In this document: in pieces, positions 26,647 through 34,329 of the stretch
Layout of the letters: every line of letters begins with the position of its first letter
Numbering within the stretch: position 1 is the first letter of the stretch
NCBI GenBank assembly: GCA_035301265.1
Contig: DATGUP010000013.1
Span: 1-64,000 of the forward strand
DNA: 64,000 bases
From: DATGUP01 sp035301265
GTDB lineage: Bacteria; Bacillota; Bacilli; Bacillales; Amphibacillaceae
Reading direction: 5' to 3'
The notes under the pieces: generated by a model
Told to the model about the DNA's origin: nothing
The model's input: the letters and a program-made list of their open reading frames with translations, nothing else
Database searches by the model: none
Translations under genes and position numbers: made by a program

Positions 26647-27936
26647 ATGAGTGCATTGACGATATCGCACTTGGAAACATTGACATTAAAGGACTTGTAT
26701 GCTTTAGCAAAAGAATACAAAATCTCCTATTATGCCAAATTGACTAAGAAAGAACTAATTTTTTCTATTTTAAAAGCGCAGGCGGAAAGCGACGGTTTTT
26801 TATTTATGGATGGGATATTGGAAATTATTCCTTCCGAAGGGTTCGGCTTTTTACGACCGATTAACTATTCCCCGAGTGCTGAAGACATTTATATTTCGGC
26901 CTCACAAATCCGTCGTTTTGATTTGCGAAATGGTGACAAAGTGTCCGGCAAGGTTCGTCCGCCTAAAGAAAATGAACGTTATTATGGGCTATTGCACGTC
27001 GATGCTGTCAACGATGACGATCCGGAAACAGCTAAAGACCGTGTTCATTTTCCAGCATTAACACCGCTCTATCCCGATCGGTTTATGCGATTGGAAAGAG
27101 AAACGAACAATCTATCAACCCGGATCATCGACCTCATGACGCCTGTCGGCTTTGGTCAGCGTGGCTTGATCGTTGCACCGCCAAAAGCGGGGAAGACGAT
27201 GCTTTTAAAAGAAATAGCTAATAGCATTTCAGAGAACCATCCCGATGCTAAGCTGATAATTCTTCTTGTGGATGAGCGACCCGAGGAAGTGACCGATATC
27301 GAGCGTTCCGTGCATGCTGATGTCGATGTTGTCAGCTCGACGTTTGATGAAGTGCCTGAAAGCCATATTAAAGTATCCGAGCTCGTTTTAGAACGAGCCA
27401 TGCGTCTTGTCGAACATAAACGTGATGTCATTGTGCTCATGGATAGCATTACCCGCCTGACACGTGCATACAATTTGGTCATTCCTCCGAGTGGTCGTAC
27501 ACTCTCAGGTGGAATCGATCCGGCTGCATTTCATCGGCCTAAACGCTTTTTCGGCGCGGCGAGAAATATTGAAGAAGGCGGCAGTTTCACCATTTTGGCA
27601 ACAGCATTAATCGACACAGGCAGCCGTATGGATGATGTTATTTATGAAGAGTTCAAAGGGACGGGCAACATGGAACTGCATCTCGATCGTAATTTAGCCG
27701 AAAGACGCATTTTCCCAGCAATCGATATTTTACGCTCGGGAACGCGAAAAGAAGAGCTGCTTGTTCCTAAAAGCCATTTGGATAAAATGTGGGCGATTCG
27801 TAAAACGATGCAGGATTCCCACGATTTCTTCGATCGCTTCTTGAGACGATTGAAAGCGTCGAAAAATAACGCGGAGTTTTTTCAAATAATGGAAGATGAA
27901 ATGAAACGTCGCGGGACTCGGAGCGGTACGATATGA
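26647..27936 (+). CDS. rho: Transcription termination factor Rho
   Basis: A hexameric RNA helicase that ends transcription of untranslated RNA. The 429 residues have an N-terminal helical domain and an OB-fold RNA-binding domain (SEGFGFLRPINYSPSAEDIY). The RecA-like motor domain carries the P-loop PPKAGKTM (about 179-186) and RPEEVTDIERSV as the Q-loop region. ATG 26647 follows GGTGATTG at moderate spacing. The length is normal for Bacillus Rho, without the long insert of actinobacteria. Confidence 0.96.
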   Translation: MSALTISHLETLTLKDLYALAKEYKISYYAKLTKKELIFSILKAQAESDGFLFMDGILEIIPSEGFGFLRPINYSPSAEDIYISASQIRRFDLRNGDKVSGKVRPPKENERYYGLLHVDAVNDDDPETAKDRVHFPALTPLYPDRFMRLERETNNLSTRIIDLMTPVGFGQRGLIVAPPKAGKTMLLKEIANSISENHPDAKLIILLVDERPEEVTDIERSVHADVDVVSSTFDEVPESHIKVSELVLERAMRLVEHKRDVIVLMDSITRLTRAYNLVIPPSGRTLSGGIDPAAFHRPKRFFGAARNIEEGGSFTILATALIDTGSRMDDVIYEEFKGTGNMELHLDRNLAERRIFPAIDILRSGTRKEELLVPKSHLDKMWAIRKTMQDSHDFFDRFLRRLKASKNNAEFFQIMEDEMKRRGTRSGTI

Positions 27937-27950
27937 GCAAACATTTCCTG

Positions 27951-27979
27951 TTGCAATCAAATCGGCACATTGATATAAT
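27951..27979 (+). promoter_or_regulatory. rpmE promoter
   Basis: TTGCAA (27951-27956), 17 bases and a perfect TATAAT (27974-27979). A strong sigma-A promoter 80 bases before the L31 gene. Confidence 0.8.
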
Positions 27980-28059
27980 CTTCTTATGTGAGTTTGACTA
28001 AAGTGTTTTATCTAGTAACGGCTCTTACGAAAGGATTCAGGCGAGAAGGAGTGAAAAGT

Positions 28060-28305
28060 ATGAAAAAGGGTATTCATCCGGAATATAGAAAAGTCGTATT
28101 CCTTGATACAAGCTCAAATTATAAATTTTTGAGCGGGTCAACAAAGGACTCGGACGAAACGATTGAATGGGAAGACGGCAACACTTACCCGTTGATCCGT
28201 GTAGAAATCAGCTCCGCCTCACACCCATTCTATACAGGTCAACAAAAAGCCGATAAAGTCGGTGGACGTATTGACCGGTTCAAGAAAAAATATAATTTGA
28301 AATAA
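28060..28305 (+). CDS. rpmE2: Ribosomal protein L31, type B (zinc-free)
   Basis: An 81-residue L31 of the large ribosomal subunit. It has no cysteine at all: the position of the zinc-binding CxxC found in B. subtilis RpmE reads ISSASHPFYTG. With EWEDGNTYPLIRVEISS this marks it as the type B, zinc-independent form. ATG 28060 follows AGAAGGAGTG; the frame extends to 27988 without support. It occupies the rho-tdk position where B. subtilis keeps its zinc-containing type A gene. Confidence 0.93.
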   Translation: MKKGIHPEYRKVVFLDTSSNYKFLSGSTKDSDETIEWEDGNTYPLIRVEISSASHPFYTGQQKADKVGGRIDRFKKKYNLK

Positions 28306-28324
28306 GGCGGCGAGTTTGTGAAAG

Positions 28325-28361
28325 ACAGGCAAAAATGCTTTCTATATTTTGCCTGTTTTTT
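28325..28361 (+). terminator. Terminator after rpmE
   Basis: ACAGGCAAAA (28325-28334) pairs with TTTTGCCTGT (28347-28356), followed by a run of Ts. A clear intrinsic terminator. Confidence 0.85.
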
Positions 28362-28426
28362 ACTTCGATGCATTTGTATCAAATATAAAAGAAGACGCAG
28401 CTTATTAGGGAAAGGAAGATCCGCCG

Positions 28427-29026
28427 ATGAATGTCATGAAGCAGAGCGGTTGGGTGGAAGTTATTTGCGGCAGCATGTTTTCCGGAAAATCGGAGGAGCT
28501 TATTCGTCGCGTCCGGCGTGCTACTTACGGGAATTTGTCCGTCCGCGTGTTTAAACCGGCATTGGATGATCGCTATGCGGATGATGCCATTGTTTCTCAC
28601 AATGGGACAACGATCATTGCCCACGCCGTCAAAAGCGCTACAGCGATTTTAGCCTATCGAAACAGCGATGTGGATATCATTGGAATCGATGAGGTACAAT
28701 TTTTTGATGACGAGATTGTACAAGTTGCCGACATACTTGCCAATAGCGGCATCCGTGTTATCTTAGCTGGTTTGGATACTGATTTTCGCGGTGAACCATT
28801 CGGCCCTATGCCAAAACTGATGTCGCTAGCAGAAGCTGTCACTAAGCTTAATGCTATCTGTCCGATTTGCGGCTCTCCGGCAAGCCGTACACAGCGGCTG
28901 ATCAACGGAAAACCAGCTTCGTACAATGACCCGGTCATCCTTGTTGGTGCATCTGAATCGTATGAACCACGCTGTCGTCATCATCACGAGGTACCTCATA
29001 AACCTGTGAAAAACTCATCGGTTTGA
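28427..29026 (+). CDS. tdk: Thymidine kinase
   Basis: Phosphorylates thymidine in the salvage pathway. The 199 residues carry the P-loop GSMFSGKS (15-22) and the Asp-Glu motif IGIDEVQFF. The zinc finger has CPICG with a second half at EPRCRHHHEVP, and SYEPRCR is the usual ending. ATG 28427 has AAAGGAAG eight bases upstream. It is a standard type II bacterial thymidine kinase between rpmE and prfA, as in B. subtilis. Confidence 0.95.
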   Translation: MNVMKQSGWVEVICGSMFSGKSEELIRRVRRATYGNLSVRVFKPALDDRYADDAIVSHNGTTIIAHAVKSATAILAYRNSDVDIIGIDEVQFFDDEIVQVADILANSGIRVILAGLDTDFRGEPFGPMPKLMSLAEAVTKLNAICPICGSPASRTQRLINGKPASYNDPVILVGASESYEPRCRHHHEVPHKPVKNSSV

Positions 29027-29032
29027 GCCGTG

Positions 29033-29062
29033 GTGCCCCTCGAAAGTGTGGGGTGTTTTTTT
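29033..29062 (+). terminator. Terminator after tdk
   Basis: GCCCC pairs with GGGGT across a short imperfect stem, followed by seven Ts (29056-29062). The stem is modest but the T run is strong. Confidence 0.65.
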
Positions 29063-29094
29063 ATGCCAAACGACTGTTTGGAAACGCTGCAGTT

Positions 29095-29123
29095 TTGACC
29101 CAACGTTTTTAGTATACTATAAT
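29095..29123 (+). promoter_or_regulatory. prfA promoter
   Basis: TTGACC (29095-29100), 17 bases and a perfect TATAAT (29118-29123), close to an ideal sigma-A promoter. It should drive prfA-prmC. Confidence 0.88.
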
Positions 29124-29154
29124 TAGACTGTTCAAGAAAAAGAGGTGAAACGTC

Positions 29155-30225
29155 ATGTTAGAGCGTTTACAGTCCTTGGAAGATCGCTATAACAAATTGA
29201 ATGAACTGTTGAGCGATCCTGAAGTCATCAGCGATACAGAAAAATTGCGCGAGTATTCAAAGGAACAGGCGGATTTAGAGGAAGTTGTCCAAAAGTATCG
29301 CGAATATAAAAAAGTTACGACAGAACTAAAAGATGCCCAAGCGATGCTGGCGGATGATTTAGATGAAGAAATGGAGGAAATGGTTAAAGAAGAAATTGGC
29401 GAACTTAGCGAGCGAAAAGCTCAGCTCGAAGAGGAAATGAAGCTTTTGTTACTCCCGAAAGATCCGAATGATGAAAAGAACGTCATTATGGAAATTCGCG
29501 CAGCCGCTGGTGGAGACGAGGCAGGCTTGTTTGCTGGTGATTTATATCGGATGTACACGAAGTTTGCCGAAAATAACGGATGGAAAATCGAAGTGCTGGA
29601 AACGCATACGACGGGTGTAGGTGGTTACAAAGAAATTATTTTTATGATCAATGGTAAAGGTGCCTACTCTCAGCTCAAATATGAAAATGGAGCACATCGT
29701 GTGCAGCGTGTTCCTGAAACTGAATCGGGCGGGCGAATTCATACATCGACCGCCACAGTCGCTGTGTTACCAGAGGCGGAAGATATCGAAGTCGATATTA
29801 ATGAAAAAGATATCCGCATGGATACGTTCGCCTCAAGCGGCCCAGGTGGACAAAGCGTGAACACGACGATGTCAGCTGTACGATTGACGCACGAACCAAC
29901 TGGGATTGTCGTTTCAATCCAAGATGAAAAATCGCAAATTAAAAATAGGGAAAAAGCGATGAAAGTATTGCGGGCGCGAATTTATGATCTATATCAGCAA
30001 GAGGCACAGGCTGAGTACGATGAATCGCGAAAGTCCGCTATTGGAACAGGGGATCGCTCCGAACGAATCCGCACATATAACTTTCCGCAAAACCGTGTGA
30101 CCGATCACCGCATCGGCTTAACCATTCAAAAGCTTGACCAAGTTTTAGATGGAAAGCTGGAAGAGTTCATCGAAGCCTTGCTTCTTGAAGAACAAACGAA
30201 GAAACTCGAACAGATAGGTGAATAA
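29155..30225 (+). CDS. prfA: Peptide chain release factor 1
   Basis: Recognises UAA and UAG stops and triggers release of the finished protein. The 356 residues have the N-terminal coiled domain, the region GRIHTSTATVAVLPEAE, and the peptidyl-hydrolysis GGQ at residues 231-233 (SGPGGQSVNTT). ATG 29155 follows AGAGGTGA. The methyltransferase that modifies the Gln of GGQ, PrmC, is encoded immediately after it. Confidence 0.97.
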   Translation: MLERLQSLEDRYNKLNELLSDPEVISDTEKLREYSKEQADLEEVVQKYREYKKVTTELKDAQAMLADDLDEEMEEMVKEEIGELSERKAQLEEEMKLLLLPKDPNDEKNVIMEIRAAAGGDEAGLFAGDLYRMYTKFAENNGWKIEVLETHTTGVGGYKEIIFMINGKGAYSQLKYENGAHRVQRVPETESGGRIHTSTATVAVLPEAEDIEVDINEKDIRMDTFASSGPGGQSVNTTMSAVRLTHEPTGIVVSIQDEKSQIKNREKAMKVLRARIYDLYQQEAQAEYDESRKSAIGTGDRSERIRTYNFPQNRVTDHRIGLTIQKLDQVLDGKLEEFIEALLLEEQTKKLEQIGE

Positions 30226-30226
30226 C

Positions 30227-31105
30227 ATGACGACGCAGCCAAAGCAGCATGAGGTTCTGGCCAAGGCCGTTTCGTTTTTAAACAAACAGAATCGTGAGCC
30301 GCGTGTCGCTCACATTCTGCTCCAACATCATTTAAACGTATCGCGCGCGGCGTTTTATGCCATGATGCGCGATCCAGTCCCGGAACATGTGCTCGATGCT
30401 TTCATAAACGATATTAAAAAACATGCCGAAACAGGCGTTCCCGTCCAGCATCTCACAGGGCAGGCGACGTTCTACGGCCGCGACTTTACAGTAAATGAAG
30501 ACGTGTTGATCCCGCGCCCTGAAACAGAAGAAGTAGTCCAGCAGGCGATTACGATGACCCATGAGTGTGCGGAACAAAACCGTCCGTTTACGATCGTCGA
30601 TGTCGGAACAGGAAGCGGTGTTATTGCTATTACACTAGCCCTTGAACTGCCAGAAACAACCGTTTATGCGACCGATATTTCCCAAGCCGCTTTAACCGTT
30701 GCTCAAAAAAATGCCCATCAGCTCCAAGCTCACGTAACGTTTCTTGAAGGCGATTTTCTACAACCAATTATAGATAATGATATTCTTCCCAACCTCGTTA
30801 TCGCCAACCCTCCGTACATTCCTTCTACAAGTGTTGCAGCGCTTCCTGATACTGTTAAACATTTCGATCCCGCATGCGCTTTGTTTGCAGGGAAGGATGG
30901 ACTCGCCGCCTATCGGACGATTATGGCGCAGTCAAAAGACATACCTGCTCCGGAGGCGTTCATTTTTGAAATCGGCCATGATCAAGGTGAGGCTGTCCAA
31001 TCCCTTGTACGACAAACATATCCGGCAAGTGATGTCACTGTTCATCGCGATTTGCATGGCAAGGAGCGGATCGTAACAGCTATTTTACATAAGTCAACAG
31101 ACTAG
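30227..31105 (+). CDS. prmC: Release-factor glutamine N5-methyltransferase
   Basis: Methylates the GGQ glutamine of release factors using SAM. The 292 residues have an N-terminal helical domain that holds the factor. The Rossmann domain has the SAM motif DVGTGSGVIAI and the substrate-Gln motif NPPY (194-197). ATG 30227 begins one base after the prfA stop, with AGGTGA inside the prfA end, so the two are coupled. A GTG at 30218 is also in frame but overlaps that ribosome site. Confidence 0.95.
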   Translation: MTTQPKQHEVLAKAVSFLNKQNREPRVAHILLQHHLNVSRAAFYAMMRDPVPEHVLDAFINDIKKHAETGVPVQHLTGQATFYGRDFTVNEDVLIPRPETEEVVQQAITMTHECAEQNRPFTIVDVGTGSGVIAITLALELPETTVYATDISQAALTVAQKNAHQLQAHVTFLEGDFLQPIIDNDILPNLVIANPPYIPSTSVAALPDTVKHFDPACALFAGKDGLAAYRTIMAQSKDIPAPEAFIFEIGHDQGEAVQSLVRQTYPASDVTVHRDLHGKERIVTAILHKSTD

Positions 31106-31143
31106 AAGGCGTGTATCGATCGATGCCATTTAATAGATTACTA

Positions 31144-31172
31144 GTTTAAAACGCAGCGCTTCTGCCCATACT
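31144..31172 (+). promoter_or_regulatory. Candidate sigma-F promoter of spoIIR
   Basis: GTTTA (31144-31148), 15 bases and GCCCATACT (31164-31172), in the sigma-F layout GYWTA-N15-GGNRANANT with the A, A and T of the -10 kept. B. subtilis spoIIR is a sigma-F gene. It lies 34 bases before the start codon. Confidence 0.6.
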
Positions 31173-31205
31173 GTTGGTAAATTACGATAAAAGAGGGATG
31201 AAGCG

Positions 31206-31823
31206 ATGCGGAAAGCGATGTGTTTTGGTTTTATTCTCGTCCTATTGTTTTTTTCCTTACCTATAAAGGGGATTAGCGATACAGAAGAGAAAACAGAGTA
31301 CCAAGTGATTCCCGATGAGGCGATCCGCTTGCGGATTCTTGCTCATAGCGATTCAGAGGACGATCAACGTATAAAGCATCAAGTGCGCGATGCGGTCAAC
31401 GCGGAGATTTCCGAATGGGTTCAGGACATGACAGATATAGATGAGGCTCGTGAATTGATCGCTCAGCGAGTGCCAGACATTGAAAAAACCGTTGCCGACG
31501 TTTTAGATACGGCTGGTGAAAATAAGGAGTTTTCAGTTGAATACGATAGCCATGTGACATTTCCTGTGAAAGTATACGGTTCTTATTTATATCCAGCAGG
31601 CGAGTATGAAGCTGTGTTGATCACAATTGGCGCTGGTCAAGGCTCCAATTGGTGGTGTGTTTTATTCCCACCGCTATGTTTTCTTGATTTTTCTGCAGGA
31701 ACGAGCGTAGCCGAAGAAACCGATGAGGCCACAACGGATGAGTCCGAAAAAACGGCAGAAAAGGAAGACGATGACTCTGTTGAAGTTAAATTTTTTCTTT
31801 TCGAATGGCTCGGCTGGTCATAG
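31206..31823 (+). CDS. spoIIR: Stage II sporulation protein R
   Basis: A signal protein secreted from the forespore that triggers SpoIIGA to process pro-sigma-E in the mother cell. The 205 residues start with a signal peptide (about 1-24, MCFGFILVLLFFSLPI). The family core follows (IRLRILAHSDSEDDQRIKH and WWCVLFPPLCF). The C-terminal part has an acidic stretch and ends VKFFLFEWLGW. ATG 31206 follows AGAGGGATG. Location after prmC is the B. subtilis one. Confidence 0.93.
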   Translation: MRKAMCFGFILVLLFFSLPIKGISDTEEKTEYQVIPDEAIRLRILAHSDSEDDQRIKHQVRDAVNAEISEWVQDMTDIDEARELIAQRVPDIEKTVADVLDTAGENKEFSVEYDSHVTFPVKVYGSYLYPAGEYEAVLITIGAGQGSNWWCVLFPPLCFLDFSAGTSVAEETDEATTDESEKTAEKEDDDSVEVKFFLFEWLGWS

Positions 31824-31884
31824 TTCGTTCACGTTAGGCATAAGCTGGTAATAAGTACTATGGATCGGAAAAAGAGGTGGGATT

Positions 31885-32286
31885 ATGAAAATCATACCAG
31901 CTGCACACGCGCCGAAGATGCAGCTACGCTCGTTTCTAGATACAAACAATATGATTGACGAAGCGCGTTTATTAGCCGCCGGATACGTCGTAGAAATGAA
32001 GGGACGTCTTGAAGGATGCTTTGTGCTTGAAGCGATCGATTCGGATGTATATTGGCTCAAACAAATGTATATGACCAAAAATGCAGCATTATCGTTACCG
32101 GGGTTGCTAGAAGCTGTTTTAGCTTTAGCTAAACAAAAACAGGCGCAAACGGTTTATGTGTACAGTCATCAACTGTTTGTCGATATTATTTTAGAAGCTT
32201 TGCAATTTCATCCGCAAGAAAAGGGTATTGTTGTGGATAACGATGCGAATAAGCCGGGAAACTGGTGGGCTTACAATGTGTCATAG
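31885..32286 (+). CDS. Small protein of possible GNAT-like fold
   Basis: A 133-residue protein I do not firmly recognise. It reads like a reduced acetyltransferase fold: a central strand EGCFVLEAIDSDVYWLKQMY, a helix with many Ala, Gln and Lys residues (LALAKQKQAQ), then a strand TVYVYSHQ. It lacks a clear acetyl-CoA loop. The start at 31885 has AAAGAGGTGGG upstream. In B. subtilis the spoIIR-ywlC interval also holds an acetyltransferase-like gene (ywlB), so this may be its counterpart. The 3' end of the gene contains the first of three DnaA boxes. Confidence 0.7.
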   Translation: MKIIPAAHAPKMQLRSFLDTNNMIDEARLLAAGYVVEMKGRLEGCFVLEAIDSDVYWLKQMYMTKNAALSLPGLLEAVLALAKQKQAQTVYVYSHQLFVDIILEALQFHPQEKGIVVDNDANKPGNWWAYNVS

Positions 32287-32409
32287 TCACCCATACACAC
32301 CATCCACACGCTGTTGTGGATAACCTGTTAGGAATCTGTTGATAGTCTCGTTCGACTGTTGATAAAAAAATATCGAAACACACCATGCGTAACAAAAGCC
32401 TGTGGATAA
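32232..32409 (-). promoter_or_regulatory. DnaA-box cluster upstream of ywlC
   Basis: Three perfect DnaA boxes (TTATCCACA, read on the minus strand) lie at 32232-32240, 32315-32323 and 32401-32409, spaced 83 and 86 bases apart. One-to-two-mismatch relatives in the same direction sit at 32337-32345 and 32357-32365. The boxes run from the end of the preceding gene through the ywlC upstream region; the third is built into a terminator stem. As I recall, DnaA was reported to bind upstream of ywlC in B. subtilis too. Confidence 0.8.
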
Positions 32410-32427
32410 TCTGCCGCAGGCTTTTTT
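32394..32427 (+). terminator. Terminator before ywlC containing a DnaA box
   Basis: AGCCTGTGG (32397-32405) pairs with CCGCAGGCT (32414-32422), with one G-U pair, extended by AAA/TTT and followed by six Ts. The 5' arm and loop contain the perfect box TGTGGATAA, so DnaA binding and termination share the same DNA. Confidence 0.85.
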
Positions 32428-32518
32428 AAAGCAGTCATTCCATGTCTACTTTCGCCATAATATTTTGCGAAAATCATAGTGATCAACTAGAATGGACAGT
32501 AGAAAAGAGGTCACGACG

Positions 32519-33550
32519 ATGAAGCAGACAAAACGATGGAGACTTTCCAACGATGACACGTACAATCAAAAAGCGATCGCTGAAGCGGCGAACATGTTAC
32601 GAGATGGTATGACCGTTGCCTTTCCAACCGAAACAGTATACGGCCTTGGCGCAGATGCCACGAATGACAGAGCGGTGCAGCGTATTTTTTTGGCAAAAGG
32701 TCGGCCGGCGGATAATCCGCTCATTGCTCATGTAGCAAGCAAAGAACAATTGCTTCGACTTGTTGCGACATTGCCGACTTATGCCGAAATGCTCATCGAC
32801 ACCTTTACACCCGGTCCGATCACCTTTGTTCTTCCCCATAACAACACGTGTGCCCGTAGTACAACCGCGGGATTGGCAACCATTGGTGTCCGCATTCCGG
32901 ACCATCCGGTTGCAAGAGCTTTGCTCCAAGCATGTGACAGGCCGATTGCCGCCCCAAGTGCGAATACCTCGGGAAAACCGAGCCCGACGACAGCTGATCA
33001 CGTTTGGAGTGATTTGCACGGCAAAATTTCGGGACTTCTTGATGCCGGGCCGGCTGGTGTTGGTGTAGAATCGACGGTTATCGATTGTACCGAGGCGATT
33101 CCGGTTATTTTACGGCCGGGAGGGATTACGAAAGAACAGCTTGAACAGGTAGCCGGAAGCGTGATGGTTGATCCGTCGTTGGCTGACAAGGCACAAACGC
33201 CGAAATCCCCTGGTATGAAATACAGGCATTATGCGCCGGATGTGCCCTTATGGTTGGTTAAAGCCTCCATGACCTCGATGCAACAGTTGATCGATCGGGA
33301 ACGGAGAAAAGAAAAGCGCGTCGGTGTCCTCGCTGGATCTACAACTGCCAACCAGCTTAAAGCTGACCGTGTCGTTTCGCTTGGCGATGATATTCGTTCC
33401 GTCGCCGCTCATTTATATGACGGCTTGCGATCGTTTAAGGAAGGCGATGTTGATCTTATTGTATGCGAAGCATTTCCGGAAACCGATATAGGTCAAGCTG
33501 TTATGAATCGCTTGCAAAAGGCTGCTAGCTGCTTGATTGAAGAGTCGTGA
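32519..33550 (+). CDS. ywlC: Threonylcarbamoyl-AMP synthase (Sua5 type)
   Basis: Makes threonylcarbamoyl-AMP from threonine, bicarbonate and ATP for the t6A37 modification of ANN-reading tRNAs. The 343 residues have a YrdC domain with KxR-type residues and FPTETVYGLGADA, SANTSGKPSPT and STVIDC. A linker (KSPGMKYRHYAPD) and the C-terminal Sua5 domain follow. ATG 32519 is preceded by AAAGAGGT; the frame is open from ATG 32492 but that has no ribosome site. The promoter must lie within or after the DnaA-box cluster. Confidence 0.95.
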   Translation: MKQTKRWRLSNDDTYNQKAIAEAANMLRDGMTVAFPTETVYGLGADATNDRAVQRIFLAKGRPADNPLIAHVASKEQLLRLVATLPTYAEMLIDTFTPGPITFVLPHNNTCARSTTAGLATIGVRIPDHPVARALLQACDRPIAAPSANTSGKPSPTTADHVWSDLHGKISGLLDAGPAGVGVESTVIDCTEAIPVILRPGGITKEQLEQVAGSVMVDPSLADKAQTPKSPGMKYRHYAPDVPLWLVKASMTSMQQLIDRERRKEKRVGVLAGSTTANQLKADRVVSLGDDIRSVAAHLYDGLRSFKEGDVDLIVCEAFPETDIGQAVMNRLQKAASCLIEES

Positions 33551-33580
33551 GCATAATATTTTTGCTACACCATCTGCGCA

Positions 33581-33632
33581 TCATATCCGCCCTTGGACAT
33601 GCATATAGTGAATTAGCACGTCCAAGGGGTGG
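33581..33632 (+). promoter_or_regulatory. SD-hiding hairpin with internal sigma-E-like promoter before mntP
   Basis: CCCTTGGAC (33590-33598) pairs perfectly with GTCCAAGGG (33620-33628), and the 3' arm holds the mntP ribosome site AAGGGGTGG. In the same stretch TCATATC (33581-33587), 14 bases and CATATAGT (33602-33609) resemble a sigma-E promoter. Transcripts from it would start near 33616, after the 5' arm, and so expose the ribosome site. Read-through transcripts from ywlC would hide it. The hairpin is plain in the sequence; the promoter and the switch are inferred. Confidence 0.5.
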
Positions 33633-33638
33633 TGGCCG

Positions 33639-34193
33639 ATGGCAGAAGATTACACCGATGCGTTCATATCATTATGTTTTATTGCTGTTGCGTTAGGTGC
33701 AGATGTTTTTTCCGTCAGTTTAGGTCTCGGTATGCAACGTCTGCGTCTCAAACGGGTGGCGTTAATCGGCGTGATATTCGGGCTGTTTCATGTGTTCATG
33801 CCGTTTTTAGGCATGGTGATCGGTCAGTATATTTCTAGCCGTATCGGCCATTTGGCCACTTTTGCCGGAGGATTTTTACTTGTTGGCATCGGTGCACAAA
33901 TGATCTTTTCGGCGTTTAGCCATCACTATGAACGTAAAGTCGAGCCGGTTGGCATCGGCCTTTTATTTTTAGGGTTCAGCGTCAGCATCGACAGTTTTTC
34001 CGTTGGTTTAAGTCTCGGCGTAACCGATGCAAAAACAGTGTTCGCTCTTTTGTTGTTCGGTATGACAAGCATGCTTTTTACATGGATCGGCATGCTGCTT
34101 GGCCGTCAAGTACACAGTGTGCTCGGTGTGTATAGTGAAGTGCTCGGCGGCAGCATTCTCTGCGGGTTAGGTTTGACGATTTTATTTGGCTAA
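33639..34193 (+). CDS. mntP: MntP-type manganese efflux pump
   Basis: A 184-residue inner-membrane protein of the MntP (DUF204) family, which exports Mn(II). Six helices are visible as two related halves with the Asp-containing motifs ALGADVFSVSLGLGM and VSIDSFSVGLSLGV. ATG 33639 has AAGGGGTGG upstream, inside a hairpin. No yybP-ykoY manganese riboswitch is present in the 88-base leader. Position after ywlC matches B. subtilis ywlD. The ion assignment comes from the family. Confidence 0.88.
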   Translation: MAEDYTDAFISLCFIAVALGADVFSVSLGLGMQRLRLKRVALIGVIFGLFHVFMPFLGMVIGQYISSRIGHLATFAGGFLLVGIGAQMIFSAFSHHYERKVEPVGIGLLFLGFSVSIDSFSVGLSLGVTDAKTVFALLLFGMTSMLFTWIGMLLGRQVHSVLGVYSEVLGGSILCGLGLTILFG

Positions 34194-34329
34194 TCCTTTT
34201 GTAATCGGCATCTTTTACCTTTTCACAACTTTCCTTTTTCTATCCGATTTGGCATTTCTATGATATATTTAAAGTGCGTAGGTTGATTGAATGATCCTTG
34301 AGCAGGTATGCCATAACGGAGGTTCGTCA

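Noticed and set aside
33551..33638. yybP-ykoY manganese riboswitch before mntP
   Set aside because: The spacer is only 88 bases and shows one simple hairpin instead of the multi-helix riboswitch.
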